Positions 1 through 8,640 are shown, counted from the first letter of the stretch. The stretch is 64,000 nucleotides of DNA from Cytobacillus sp. NCCP-133 (GCF_026011715.1 NZ_BRVM01000012.1:1-64000); one strand, 5' to 3'. The notes: generated by a model from the sequence alone, not told the origin. Translations and numbers: made by a program.

Positions 1-456
1 ACAGGAAATCCGTCAGTTTTAGGACAATTAGCGACGTCAAGTTCTGGACAATATAGAACTTCATTAACAGTTAGGGATGAAACTATGTTCAAAACATATA
101 TGGATTATCTCAATAAAACCGCTTTAACGTTTTCTGAAACCTTCATTGATGTAAAAACCGGCAACAATACGCCCGTATCACCCAAAGTTAAGGAGCAAAT
201 CGAATACCATGCAACAAATCAGACATTGATGCATCTTGTCCTTTCAGCTCTTCATAATTACCTGCATCCTAAAACATCAAACAGCAACAATGAAAAGATT
301 TTAGCGGAGATAGCTGAACTGAGAAGGCTTATAGAGGGAGGTTCCATTCCATCCAATCGTACCAGGAATCATGAGTTTACATTTAAAAATAATACAGAAA
401 AAGCAGATTTAGACATTAATGAAGTAGTAGATGTTCTTGAAGCATTTGGCGGATAA
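1..456 (+). CDS. Unknown protein, probably cut by the left window edge
   Basis: Function not recognised. The frame is open from base 1: the 28 codons before the first ATG (position 85) contain no stop and read like ordinary protein, so the gene probably starts outside the window. The alternative is a start at 85 behind a modest AGGGA motif, giving 123 residues. The visible part is hydrophilic, probably mostly helical, with no membrane segment or known motif; an acidic stretch (EKADLDINEVVDVLEAFGG) ends it. A perfect hairpin terminator follows the stop by 3 bases, so this is the last gene of its transcript. Confidence is high that it is coding, low on its 5' end. Confidence 0.6.
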   Translation, partial: TGNPSVLGQLATSSSGQYRTSLTVRDETMFKTYMDYLNKTALTFSETFIDVKTGNNTPVSPKVKEQIEYHATNQTLMHLVLSALHNYLHPKTSNSNNEKILAEIAELRRLIEGGSIPSNRTRNHEFTFKNNTEKADLDINEVVDVLEAFGG

Positions 457-459
457 AGT

Positions 460-492
460 AAAAAGGTGTACTCAACTAAGGTACACCTTTTT
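460..492 (+). terminator. Intrinsic terminator, 12-bp stem
   Basis: Arms 460-471 and 481-492 pair perfectly (GGTGTAC core flanked by A-run and T-run). The A/T symmetry would let it work in both directions, serving the convergent spore-coat gene as well. Confidence 0.85.
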
Positions 493-564
493 ACTTTATT
501 TCTCATTTTTTTATTCAAACAGATTTTATGAATGGATTTTTTGCAAAATAGCTGCAAGATTCTT

Positions 565-1182
565 TTAAAGACGGACTGCAGGCAGACATGTTACTGCACA
601 GAAGCATGAATGATCCACATTAATGCAAATACCAGTACGAATCAAATCTTCTACATTTTCATAATCAACTTGGGCACAAGGAGAACAAAAATCTTTTAAT
701 GTGTTTTTAAATGGATCCTTTGATGATTTGCATTGCTTGAAAGTTAGCAATTCAAGAACTGCACATTTGCCATCAAATTCTTTTATCATAAAAATAAATG
801 AAGTTATACAGGCAAACTTTTTCTCCTTAGAATGGTGGGTAAAGGTTGTAACACCTGTAGCCTTAAACGGCTCACAGTCTCCACAATAAAGGATAAACGG
901 AATTATGTTCTTCTTTGGTTTTTTCGACCCGCCCAAAATCTCATCTATAGAATCCTTACATGAAGTCTTGCAGTCATTCTCTTTTTTCACCCTTTTCTGT
1001 GCTTTATGGATAGCCTCAAGTACCTCACCTACGCAACTCTCATGAAAATTGCCGTGATCTTTCTTTTCCTCATATTTATCTTTCTCAGGTTTCCAGGAAC
1101 ATTCGCAGCCAAAGACTGGATCTTCGCAATGGTCCTGATGCTTTTCATAATCTTTACATTTATTTTTGCCGTACATACCCAT
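565..1182 (-). CDS. CotY/CotZ-family spore coat (crust/exosporium) protein
   Basis: Cysteine-rich structural protein of the outer spore layers; the CotY/CotZ/ExsY family cross-links by disulfides into the crust or exosporium lattice. The 205 residues carry Cys throughout, including GDCEPF, KFACITSF and a C-terminal ICINVDHSCFCAVTCLPAV block typical of the family. The N-terminal third (Lys/Glu/His/Cys-rich, residues 1-60) makes it longer than Bacillus subtilis CotZ or CotY (about 150-160). Starts at the first ATG of an M-G-M pair behind GGGAG. It stands alone; expression in the mother cell under SigK would be expected, but I found no convincing SigK promoter upstream. Confidence 0.85.
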   Translation of the reverse strand: MGMYGKNKCKDYEKHQDHCEDPVFGCECSWKPEKDKYEEKKDHGNFHESCVGEVLEAIHKAQKRVKKENDCKTSCKDSIDEILGGSKKPKKNIIPFILYCGDCEPFKATGVTTFTHHSKEKKFACITSFIFMIKEFDGKCAVLELLTFKQCKSSKDPFKNTLKDFCSPCAQVDYENVEDLIRTGICINVDHSCFCAVTCLPAVRL

Positions 1183-1620
1183 GTTTTTCTCACTCCCTTA
1201 AGTGTTTTTCCTTCATTAGCATACGGTTCCGACCGCTTTTTGGAGTGAGAATACAGCCTAAAGAAATTAAAATATTTAGTATCATATTAAAACAGAATTG
1301 AACCTTATATTTGACCAGCCTACGATGGACACTCCTTAAAATAGGTTTTAAAAAAATATTTATTTTTATCCCTGTGTTTGCATCTGCAATTCGGAACAAT
1401 AAATAGCAATTAGATAGATTGTGCTTTTTTCCTAATGAAATAGTACAAGCTATTTTTCCAAACAAACATAACATATATAAAACTTGAATTGAGAGTTAAA
1501 TTTAAAATAAAAGATCTCTTACTTTGTTAAAACTTTGAAAAAATATATAAATTTGTCCTGCAGTATCCTTACTCTAAGAAAATCAGGTAAGTAAAAATCA
1601 AAAAAGGATGTGAATAAACA
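1183..1620. other. Gene-free AT-rich gap between spore-coat and cell-wall hydrolase genes
   Basis: About 440 bases without a credible gene. A 94-codon reverse frame (1190-1474) lacks a ribosome site and has no recognisable composition. The gap must hold the divergent promoters of the two flanking genes, but no clear -10/-35 pair stood out. Confidence 0.5.
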
Positions 1621-2964
1621 TTGAAACTATATTTAGATCCAGGGCATGGTGGATCAGACCCCGGTGCTCAAGGAAATGGATTAAAGGAAAAAGATATTAC
1701 TCTTGATATAGCAAAGAATATTAGGAATATATTAGAGCAAGGTTATGAGAATATTGATGTAAGAATGAGCAGAACCTCCGATATAACAAAAAGCTTAAGC
1801 CAAAGGACAGAAGAGGCAGACAGTTGGGGAGCCGACTTTTATCTTTCCATTCATTGTAACGCTTTTAACGGTCAGGCTCGTGGATATGAAGATTATATTC
1901 ACAGCAGCCTTAGTGATACTTCCCTGACAGGTAAGTATCAGGATATTATCCATACAGAAGTCACTAAGCTGAACAATCTTATAAATAGAGGACAAAAAAA
2001 GGCTAATTTCCATGTTCTCCGTGAAACGGCTATGCCGGCACTTTTAAGCGAGAATGGCTTTATAGATAATCCAGATGATGCAGCATTTATGAAGGATCCT
2101 TTATGGAGGCAAAAAGTAGCTCAGGGACATGTAAATGGGATAGTCAAAGCATTTAAATTAAAACCTAAAGAAGTAATGCCATCTGCTATTTATAAAGTAA
2201 TATCTGGTTCGTTTAAATCGAAAGAAAATGCAGATGAACGGGTAATTTTCCTAAAGGCTAAGGGGATAGAGTCGATTGTTGTCACAGCTTCAATAGCGGG
2301 TGCAGTATGGTTTAGAGTTCAGGCAGGTGCTTTTAATGAAAAAGAAAATGCGGAAAAACGCTTAGCTGAAGTTAAAAGTGCAGGCATTATAGGTGCTTTT
2401 ATACTTAAAGAGAATACAGCCTCTTTACCTGCAGAGTCAAAAGATTATCCAATTGTCGGTAAAACCCTTCTATCACCAGAACAAATGAATAAGTATGCTA
2501 AAAAGGTAAATCCAAATGCTATTAATCTGGGGTTTTACTATACTTCTTTTGGTGAACACTACGGAATTAGAGGGGATATAGCTTTTGCTCAAGCTATGCT
2601 TGAAACAAATTTTCTCCTATTCACTGGTGATGTAAAGGCAGGACAAAATAATTTTGCTGGGATAGGTGCTACAGGTGACGGAGCATCAGGTGCAAGTTTT
2701 GATTCGCCAAAAGATGGAGTTCTTTCTCATATCCAGCATCTTTTCGCTTATTCTTCTTCTAAGCCATTGCCTCCTGGGTATCCGCTTGTGGACCCTCGTT
2801 TTCATCTTGTTGAGAGAGGTGTTGCTTCAGCATGGACAGGGCTAAACGGAAGATGGGCTGTTCCCGGTAAAAACTATGGTGAATCCATTCTTAATATTTA
2901 CAAATCAATGTTAAGTGACTCCATACAAGACCTGGGAGATGTTTTAAAGGAGATAGACAGGTAA
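1621..2964 (+). CDS. Bifunctional wall hydrolase: amidase, SPOR-type repeats, glucosaminidase
   Basis: Predicted to cut peptidoglycan at two bonds. Residues 1-175 are a zinc N-acetylmuramoyl-L-alanine amidase (Amidase_3): DPGHGG with His9, Glu23, His78 (SIHCNAF) and catalytic Glu144 (SENGF). Residues about 190-265 hold two CwlC-like SPOR units (YKVISGSFKSKENAD; FRVQAGAFNEKENAE) that bind denuded glycan. Residues about 280-435 match the mannosyl-glycoprotein endo-beta-N-acetylglucosaminidase fold (AFAQAMLETNF with its Glu; NFAGIGATG). There is no signal peptide, as in the mother-cell lysin CwlC, so a role in sporangium lysis is a fair inference. Start is TTG at 1621 behind AAAGGATG. The combination of both activities in one chain without export signal is unusual. 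Confidence 0.85.
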   Translation: MKLYLDPGHGGSDPGAQGNGLKEKDITLDIAKNIRNILEQGYENIDVRMSRTSDITKSLSQRTEEADSWGADFYLSIHCNAFNGQARGYEDYIHSSLSDTSLTGKYQDIIHTEVTKLNNLINRGQKKANFHVLRETAMPALLSENGFIDNPDDAAFMKDPLWRQKVAQGHVNGIVKAFKLKPKEVMPSAIYKVISGSFKSKENADERVIFLKAKGIESIVVTASIAGAVWFRVQAGAFNEKENAEKRLAEVKSAGIIGAFILKENTASLPAESKDYPIVGKTLLSPEQMNKYAKKVNPNAINLGFYYTSFGEHYGIRGDIAFAQAMLETNFLLFTGDVKAGQNNFAGIGATGDGASGASFDSPKDGVLSHIQHLFAYSSSKPLPPGYPLVDPRFHLVERGVASAWTGLNGRWAVPGKNYGESILNIYKSMLSDSIQDLGDVLKEIDR

Positions 2965-3064
2965 TCCCTCTCCTAATAAAAAAAACTGGAGATACTTTAA
3001 TTTAAGATGAGTCCGGTTTAGCAACAGTCGTTAACAGTCTTAGAAACCATTCGTTTTGAAGGAT

Positions 3065-3104
3065 AAAAATGACTCCAGAGCATTTGCTGGAGTCATTTTT
3101 ATTA
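3065..3104 (+). terminator. Bidirectional terminator
   Basis: Arms 3065-3078 and 3087-3100 are perfectly complementary (AAAAATGACTCCAG and its complement) with A- and T-runs on both sides; it separates the convergent hydrolase and trhA genes. Confidence 0.9.
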
Positions 3105-3113
3105 AAGATAACT

Positions 3114-3761
3114 TCATAAAACATACATAAACACACAAAGAAAATGCGCCATACTCCCCATCATAATAAAAATGTGAAAGATCTCATGAAACCCCAAAAG
3201 CTTAAACTCCAGGATTTTAGGTTTTACAGCATAAATAACTCCGCCAATTGTGTACAGGATTCCGCCAAGAAGCAATATACTAACGCCAGCTGTGCTTAAT
3301 ATCTCAGATAGGGGAGAAAAGGCAAATACAATGATCCACCCCATAGCAATATAAAGCATTGTAGACAGCCAGCGCGGACAATTAAACCAGACCATTTTAA
3401 ACAGAACACCTGCCACAGCCACCGCAGTTACGATTGAGAATAGTACCCAGCCAGTCACTCCATTTAAGGTAATAAGGCAGAAAGGTGTATAGGATCCAGC
3501 AATTAAGACAAAAATCATGGAATGGTCAAGTTTACGTAAAAAGGCAATGACTTTATGCTTCGCAATCACCATATGATAGGTAGCTGAAGCTGAATACAGC
3601 AGGATCAAACTGATGCCAAAAATCGCGACAGATGCAATGGCAAGCGGTGAAGACGTCGTCAGCGAAGCCTTAATCACCATGGCAAGCAGACCAACAAAGG
3701 ATAAAATAGCGCCAGCTAAATGGGTAAGGCCATTAATGGGCTCCCGAATGTAAGAATTCAT
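3114..3761 (-). CDS. trhA: Hemolysin III / TrhA-family (PAQR) seven-helix membrane protein
   Basis: Integral membrane protein of the HlyIII/PAQR superfamily; B. subtilis YplQ (TrhA) belongs here and is linked to membrane fluidity and fatty-acid homeostasis. The 215 residues form seven hydrophobic helices with the family's metal-site motifs: SASATYH ending at His63, LDHSMIFVLIAGSYTPF in mid-protein and HEIFHIFIMMGSMAH near the C terminus. The usual length is about 210-220. Start ATG is behind GGAGGG (reverse strand). It is monocistronic between a terminator and a divergent DUF1836 gene. The hemolysin name is historical; toxin activity should not be assumed. Confidence 0.9.
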   Translation of the reverse strand: MNSYIREPINGLTHLAGAILSFVGLLAMVIKASLTTSSPLAIASVAIFGISLILLYSASATYHMVIAKHKVIAFLRKLDHSMIFVLIAGSYTPFCLITLNGVTGWVLFSIVTAVAVAGVLFKMVWFNCPRWLSTMLYIAMGWIIVFAFSPLSEILSTAGVSILLLGGILYTIGGVIYAVKPKILEFKLLGFHEIFHIFIMMGSMAHFLCVFMYVL

Positions 3762-3905
3762 TAATTTTCCCTCCTAATGTTCCGGTATGTAGTTTTTATA
3801 ACTATATTTAATAATATAGATAATACGTAAGGTAGTCAACATTTACATCTTGTCCTTTTTCCAGTAAAATCTAAGTAACTAATAGCAATGATTTGAGGGA
3901 TCGAA

Positions 3906-4472
3906 ATGGATTTGGAAAAATGGATCGCGGATAGTCAAATTCAATTGGAAGACATACCACAACTAGATTTATATATGGACCAGGTCATTCAGCTTTTTGA
4001 AAACACATATAGCAGCGCCAAACGCAATGAAGATGAAAAAATTCTGACGAAAACGATGATTAATAATTATGCGAAGGGGAAGGTTTTTTTTCCTGTTAAA
4101 AATAAAAAGTACTCAAAGGAGCACTTAATTCTTATTGCCCTCATTTATCAATTAAAAGGGGCTTTATCGATTAGCGATATTAAAACATCCTTGAGTGTAA
4201 TTAATGAGCAGACAGCCCATGGCGATTTTGATCTTGAGCATTTTTATCAACTATATTTGGATTTGTGTAAAATCAATCTTGAATCGTTTAGGGAAGAATT
4301 GCAAAGCCAATCGAAAAGGGTAGAAGACGAAGCGAAGGGACTCAATGAGACTGCATCAGTCAAGGCTGAAAAAGTGCTCCTTTTAACTTCATTAGTCCAT
4401 ATGAGCAATTTATACAGAAAAGCGGCTGAACGACTGGTTGACGAAATAATTGATGAATCAAATCAAAAATAG
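3906..4472 (+). CDS. DUF1836 domain protein
   Basis: Soluble 188-residue protein of the DUF1836 family, whose role is unknown. The stretch EKILTKTMINNYAKGKVFFP followed by YSKEHLILIALIYQLKGALS looks like a winged/helix-turn-helix-like DNA-binding head, with a helical, acidic C-terminal half (residues 115-185). The start ATG lies behind GAGGGATCGAA. A short membrane-protein frame overlaps its 3' end and a terminator follows that, so the two may form one transcript. Confidence 0.75.
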   Translation: MDLEKWIADSQIQLEDIPQLDLYMDQVIQLFENTYSSAKRNEDEKILTKTMINNYAKGKVFFPVKNKKYSKEHLILIALIYQLKGALSISDIKTSLSVINEQTAHGDFDLEHFYQLYLDLCKINLESFREELQSQSKRVEDEAKGLNETASVKAEKVLLLTSLVHMSNLYRKAAERLVDEIIDESNQK

Positions 4473-4632
4473 ACAAGCGGGATTGAAAATAGACAAGAAA
4501 TACCAAAGAGTAAAAGGCCTTTTTCGGTCACTCATTGATGAGGTCCGTGATTCAGTCATTTTTTCTGTCATAGCAGAGATTATTTTCTGGATTCTAAGGG
4601 GATTTATAAGGCTTTTTAAAAATTTTTTTTAA
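4453..4632 (+). CDS. Possible small single-helix membrane protein
   Basis: About 59 codons overlapping the end of the DUF1836 gene by 20 bases. The N-terminal half is basic (KNRQAGLKIDKKYQRVKG), the C-terminal half a hydrophobic helix (SVIFSVIAEIIFWILRGF) ending in a Lys/Phe tail. No good ribosome site is visible, but the overlap would allow translational coupling, and the frame runs to just before a terminator. No family recognised; a TTG at 4450 is an alternative start. Confidence 0.45.
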   Translation: MNQIKNRQAGLKIDKKYQRVKGLFRSLIDEVRDSVIFSVIAEIIFWILRGFIRLFKNFF

Positions 4633-4637
4633 TATGA

Positions 4638-4673
4638 GAAAGGAGAACCAGCATAAAGTGGCTCTCCTTTTTT
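4638..4673 (+). terminator. Terminator between DUF1836 unit and uppP
   Basis: Arms 4639-4650 and 4659-4670 (AAAGGAGAACCA with one mismatch to its partner) followed by a T-run; likely bidirectional for the convergent uppP. Confidence 0.8.
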
Positions 4674-4701
4674 ACAATTCTCCAGACTGACCGGTCCAAT
4701 T

Positions 4702-5535
4702 CTATAAAAATACGAAATAAATCAATCCTGCCAGCACAATTCTGTAGATGGCAAATGGAATTAATTTTACTTTATTAATCATCTTCAAAAAGAAGCGAAT
4801 GGATAGCAGCGCAAACACAAAGGCGCTAAGAAAACCTGCAGCAAAGAAGGGCAGGGCATCAATCGAAAAATACTCAAGATTTTTTACCAGTGAAAGCAGA
4901 CTTGCTCCAGCCATGATTGGCACAGCCATTATAAAAGTAAAATCTGCTGCGGCACGATGGCTTAGGCCCAGCAAAACTCCTCCGGAAATAGTTGAACCTG
5001 AACGGGAGAATCCCGGCCAAAGTGAGAAACATTGAATCAAGCCAATCGAGAACGCTTGTTTATAGGTGATTTGGTCAACAGCAGTGGTTCTCGGATTTTT
5101 CCCTCCAACAATATCTGCAAAGATCATCAGTAATGCCCCAATAACCAATCCTATCAATACAGTCTCAGTAGAAAACAAATATTCATCAATATAATCCTCA
5201 AATAAAATCCCCAGAACTCCCGCTGGTATCAATCCAACAATTACTTGGGAAAGTTTTAATCGGCTTTGTCCATCTGATTTCTTCTTGCCGCTTCCCAGTC
5301 CAAGCATTTCTAAAAAACGGTCTTTAAAAATAATAACAACAGCCAAAATCGAACCAAGCTGAATGACAACCTTAAAAGTGTTAGCTTCATACTTTGATAA
5401 AAACTCCTTAGAGTGAAGCCACATATCATCCACAATAATCATATGTCCCGTAGATGAGACAGGTGCAAATTCTGTCATGCCTTCTACAAACCCTAGAATG
5501 ATTGCTTTAATAATTGCTAGCAAATCCAGTTCCAC
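4702..5535 (-). CDS. uppP: Undecaprenyl-diphosphate phosphatase UppP (BacA family)
   Basis: Dephosphorylates undecaprenyl pyrophosphate at the membrane, recycling the lipid carrier for peptidoglycan and teichoic acid synthesis; extra copies give bacitracin resistance. The 277 residues show eight or so hydrophobic helices and both signature motifs: EGMTEFAPVSSTGH at residues 18-31 (catalytic Glu and His) and PGFSRSGSTISGG around residue 175. Length is normal. The start ATG lies behind AAGGAG (reverse strand, about 5545). Monocistronic. Bacillus genomes often carry a second copy elsewhere, which cannot be judged here. Confidence 0.95.
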   Translation of the reverse strand: MELDLLAIIKAIILGFVEGMTEFAPVSSTGHMIIVDDMWLHSKEFLSKYEANTFKVVIQLGSILAVVIIFKDRFLEMLGLGSGKKKSDGQSRLKLSQVIVGLIPAGVLGILFEDYIDEYLFSTETVLIGLVIGALLMIFADIVGGKNPRTTAVDQITYKQAFSIGLIQCFSLWPGFSRSGSTISGGVLLGLSHRAAADFTFIMAVPIMAGASLLSLVKNLEYFSIDALPFFAAGFLSAFVFALLSIRFFLKMINKVKLIPFAIYRIVLAGLIYFVFL

Positions 5536-5703
5536 GTATAATTTCTCCTTTAATAAAAATTAAAATCTCCATTCATTGATTATAAACATTTCAAGAAATA
5601 ATAGGTATATTTTTTTGCTATTGTAACAATGTTTTAATCTGGCAAATCTAGTTAAAAAAATACGATCACTAATTCACAAACTCTTCACAGATAAATGAAG
5701 TCT

Positions 5704-5719
5704 TGTGAGAAATATCACC
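5704..5719 (+). promoter_or_regulatory. CRP/FNR-type box of nirK, centred at -41.5
   Basis: TGTGA-N6-TCACC matches the B. subtilis Fnr consensus TGTGA-N6-TCACT. The centre (5711.5) is exactly 41.5 bp before the +1 predicted from the -10 at 5741-5746, which is class II activator geometry. Binding by Fnr is an inference; the sequence and spacing are directly visible. Confidence 0.75.
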
Positions 5720-5740
5720 AAAAAAAATCATCCGTTTTCA

Positions 5741-5746
5741 TATGAT
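5741..5746 (+). promoter_or_regulatory. -10 element of nirK promoter
   Basis: TATGAT with no good -35 hexamer upstream; the FNR-type box occupies the -35 region, as expected for an activator-dependent promoter. Predicted +1 at 5753. Confidence 0.65.
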
Positions 5747-5786
5747 AAAAGCAGATAAACCAAAAGATTAAGAGGAGGACTAGAAG

Positions 5787-6848
5787 ATGAAAAGAGGAGC
5801 AAAATATTTCGTTACTTCTGCAATCGGATTAAGCTTGCTGGCAGGATGCGCCCAGGGGGCTGTACCTGAAAAGACCCGGCAGCCGGAAGAAAAAGTACTG
5901 GCGGCAGAAACGAATAAAGCCGAAGCCATAGCACCACATAAGGACCTGAATCAGGAACCGATCCCATTGAAGGTGGAGAGGGCAGGACCCAATGAAGTAA
6001 ACGTTGAAATGACATCCCAGATTACAGACATTGAAATTGACAAAGGAAAAATGTACAAAGCCTGGACCTTTAACGGTGAAGCTCCTGGTCCGGTAGTAGT
6101 AGTCAATGAAGGAGACACCATTAATTTCACGCTAAAGAATATGGACCCTGCAATCCCGCATAGCATGGATTTCCATGCAGTTCACGCGGCTCCATCAAAA
6201 GACTTTGCCAACGTGCAGCCTGATGAAACTGGGACTTTCAGCTATCCGGCTAATAAGCCTGGGGTATTTATGTATCACTGCGGTACATCACCAGTCCTAT
6301 CGCATATTGCAAATGGAATGCACGGGACCATTATTGTAAAACCGAAAGATGGCTATCCGACGGATAAAGAGATTAATAGAGAATATACGATTATCCAAAA
6401 TGAGTGGTATAAATACAATGATCTAGATGATTTCACAAATGGAGTTCCTGGCCATGTTGTCTTTTCCACAAAGGCTCTAAAAGAAGGAGATCCTAATACG
6501 AATGGGGATACGTTCACATTAAAAGACAAGCCGCTGCTTGCTAAGGTAGGAGATAAGGTGAGGCTATACATTAATAACGTAGGGCCGAACGAAGTAAGCT
6601 CATTCCATGTCGTTGGAACGGTCTTTGATGATGTATATATAGACGGTAATCCATTTAATCGATACAAAGGGCTGCAAACAGTTATGCTTCCGGCAAGCGG
6701 CGGTGCTGTTGTTGAATTCACCGTAACGCGTGTTGGCAGCTACCCTATTGTTACTCACCAGTTTAACCATGTACAAAAAGGAGCCGTCGCAATCTTAAAG
6801 GTAACAGAGACCGGAGAAGACGACGGCAAGGCTACAATGAGCCATTAA
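5787..6848 (+). CDS. nirK: Lipoprotein copper-containing nitrite reductase (NirK)
   Basis: Two-cupredoxin-domain enzyme reducing nitrite to nitric oxide outside the membrane. The lipobox LLAGC gives a lipid-anchored Cys21, normal for Gram-positive NirK. Ligands match NirK: type 1 copper His125, Cys165, His173, Met178; type 2 copper His130, His164 and a C-terminal His in VTHQFNH; catalytic Asp128 within IPHSMDFHA. The second catalytic His appears in SSFHVVGTVFDD. Length 353 is usual for the lipoprotein form. Ribosome site AAGAGGAGG is excellent. It is monocistronic and preceded by an FNR-type box, which fits oxygen-limited expression. No nor genes are in the window, but a hemoglobin gene with a matching box lies at 58.7 kb. 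A generic multicopper oxidase is the alternative name. Confidence 0.88.
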   Translation: MKRGAKYFVTSAIGLSLLAGCAQGAVPEKTRQPEEKVLAAETNKAEAIAPHKDLNQEPIPLKVERAGPNEVNVEMTSQITDIEIDKGKMYKAWTFNGEAPGPVVVVNEGDTINFTLKNMDPAIPHSMDFHAVHAAPSKDFANVQPDETGTFSYPANKPGVFMYHCGTSPVLSHIANGMHGTIIVKPKDGYPTDKEINREYTIIQNEWYKYNDLDDFTNGVPGHVVFSTKALKEGDPNTNGDTFTLKDKPLLAKVGDKVRLYINNVGPNEVSSFHVVGTVFDDVYIDGNPFNRYKGLQTVMLPASGGAVVEFTVTRVGSYPIVTHQFNHVQKGAVAILKVTETGEDDGKATMSH

Positions 6849-6913
6849 ATATAAATAAAAAACTCAACTAAAAATAATTATACAAGAAAAAAAGAGAAAT
6901 GTGAATCATTTTT

Positions 6914-6945
6914 CCGGACCTCCATCGAGAGCAACGGAGGTCCGG
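6914..6945 (+). terminator. Hairpin after nirK
   Basis: Perfect 10-bp GC-rich arms 6914-6923 and 6936-6945 (CCGGACCTCC and complement). There is only a weak T-tract, so it may end transcription poorly or stabilise the 3' end. Confidence 0.6.
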
Positions 6946-7002
6946 TTAATGGAAAGTTCCGGTTTCAGCTAAAAAGCTTCCCAAAGGACATGAAGATTCG
7001 AA

Positions 7003-7034
7003 AAAAGCGATTCCGGAATCAGGATCGCTTTTGC
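7003..7034 (-). terminator. Terminator of the TolB-like gene
   Basis: Arms 7003-7011 and 7024-7032 (AAAAGCGAT and complement); on the reverse strand the hairpin is followed by TTTTTT, 15 bases after the stop of the gene at 7047. Confidence 0.8.
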
Positions 7035-7046
7035 CTATTCTAGAAA

Positions 7047-8297
7047 CTATTTTAAATAAAACGAATATCCTTCAACGTCCTTAGCCCATAATTTTGCCTG
7101 TTTGCCGTTAAGATCAGCTATCCAGATATCACCCTCTGCATCGGCAAGCTTCTTTCGAATCCATACAAGCTTATTTGCGCTTTTTATATATAGCGGATTA
7201 TAGTCTCCAATAGATGGTGTAGGATAGGTGATACGCGTTTGATGAGTCTTTTCCAAGCTTACTAAACATAGTGTGGGCTCTGGCCGCTTCTGCGGATCGT
7301 TGGACCATTCGCTTTCATCTACTCTCGAGGCAATCAGCGTTTTATTATCCACCCATGTAAAGCCCATCTCTGCAAATTTGGGAGGAGTCAGATTCATGGT
7401 CTTATAAGCTGGCAGCTCGGTTACTTTCAGCTTTTTATTCTTGAAGCCCATTACAATTCTGCCCCCGCCTGCAATATAGCCCAATAAATTTTCAGATGGC
7501 GACCATTTAGGAATATCCAGATGAAGAATCATTTCATCCAGGACTTCAAAGTGTTTTCCATCTGCAGCTATGACACAAACCATATCGCTATCCATTGACA
7601 AAGATGCTGTGGGATTAACAATAAAAGAGATCCACTTGCCATCCGGCGAAAATTTGAGAGTCGTGGCATTAATGGACATTATGGTCGCTTTTCCGTTACC
7701 GATTTCCTTTGGTATGGTAAAAATCGGCTCGGCATTCTCAGTCAGATTGATCGCTTCCAAATCCTCTGGCAATGGAATCCTGTAAAGCTCAGGGCTTGTC
7801 CATCCATCAGGCCTCGGCACAGCACTTGAAGAAGCGATAAAGCTTTTGCCGTCAGGATACCAATTAAAATCATCAACCCCTAAAGCCACATTGTAAAATT
7901 GCTTCAAATCTGAAATATTTAATACCCCCCCAGCGGTAAAGGCGATTCTGTTGTCAACAGGAGACCATTTGGCATTGCCGCCGTCGCGAAAGATCAGCTT
8001 GTGCTTTCGTGTCTTGAGGTTATAAACCCAAATATCGAATTGTCTGTCCAAATTGGGGCTAATCGGTTCTTTCGCTTCTTTTTCATACAGAATCCATTGC
8101 CCATCATAAGACCATTTGGGTGAGTTATCGTATTCTGCAGATTCTTTTGAGATTTGTTCTTCTTTTTCTCCGGCTTTTACCCATAAATGCCCATTCCGTA
8201 CAAAAGCAGCTTTAAGATGCTTTCCATCTGTTTGCCCCCATACCACAGCTGGAAAAAGGAGCATAATACAGCTGATTAGCAACCGCAGCTTTTTCAT
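7047..8297 (-). CDS. Secreted TolB-like beta-propeller protein
   Basis: Exported 416-residue protein with a cleavable signal peptide (MKKLRLLISCIMLLFPAVVWG). The rest is a WD40-like/TolB propeller built from repeated blades with SPDGK-type turns: PKWSYDGQWILY, AKWSPVDNRIAF, FNWYPDGKSFIA, LKFSPDGKWISF, PKWSPSENLLGY. Such proteins usually bind other proteins at the cell surface; no catalytic motif is visible and the exact role is unknown. The start ATG lies behind AAGAGGAAG. Monocistronic with its own terminator. Confidence 0.8.
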   Translation of the reverse strand: MKKLRLLISCIMLLFPAVVWGQTDGKHLKAAFVRNGHLWVKAGEKEEQISKESAEYDNSPKWSYDGQWILYEKEAKEPISPNLDRQFDIWVYNLKTRKHKLIFRDGGNAKWSPVDNRIAFTAGGVLNISDLKQFYNVALGVDDFNWYPDGKSFIASSSAVPRPDGWTSPELYRIPLPEDLEAINLTENAEPIFTIPKEIGNGKATIMSINATTLKFSPDGKWISFIVNPTASLSMDSDMVCVIAADGKHFEVLDEMILHLDIPKWSPSENLLGYIAGGGRIVMGFKNKKLKVTELPAYKTMNLTPPKFAEMGFTWVDNKTLIASRVDESEWSNDPQKRPEPTLCLVSLEKTHQTRITYPTPSIGDYNPLYIKSANKLVWIRKKLADAEGDIWIADLNGKQAKLWAKDVEGYSFYLK

Positions 8298-8514
8298 TTT
8301 TTCTTCCTCTTTTCTATAAGTTTTTCACACGCATGAATTAGTATTGGCTATGAAAAGCCTATTATTGAAAAATACGCTTGGAAAATGAAAAGGATTCATT
8401 CCTCGTATATAACTAGTCATTTCATTTTAATCCTGCCTTCATTTGATATATACTATTAATCATGATTTATCACCTCTATGAAGGTGTTAAGCCAATACAA
8501 AGTGGGTAATAAAG

Positions 8515-8640
8515 GAAAAGCGAAGGCGACTGCTTAGGGACGAAAAGCATAAGATGATTCTCGCAAGAATGGGTTTTTTTGTGAGAAGCGGCTTATGACC
8601 TCGAGTCCCTAGGAGCCGCTGCTGTACACTAAAATTACAC
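8515..8640 (-). repeat. Interspersed repeat copy (inverted orientation)
   Basis: GC-rich intergenic element containing 8589-8615, a 27-base stretch identical to the reverse complement of 58439-58465, ending in CCTCGAGTCCCTAGGAG. Its left part (GCGAAGGCGACTGCTTAGGGAC) is partly complementary to the right part, so the element can fold on itself. It fills most of the 370-base gap before the CNNM gene; the rest (8298-8514) holds no gene. Confidence 0.65.

Noticed and set aside
1183-1260. SigK promoter of the spore-coat gene
   Set aside because: A CGTATGCTA sequence resembles the SigK -10, but no AC-type -35 at the required spacing was found.
1190-1474. 94-codon reverse frame as a gene
   Set aside because: No ribosome site, unusual composition, overlaps the promoter region of the spore-coat gene.
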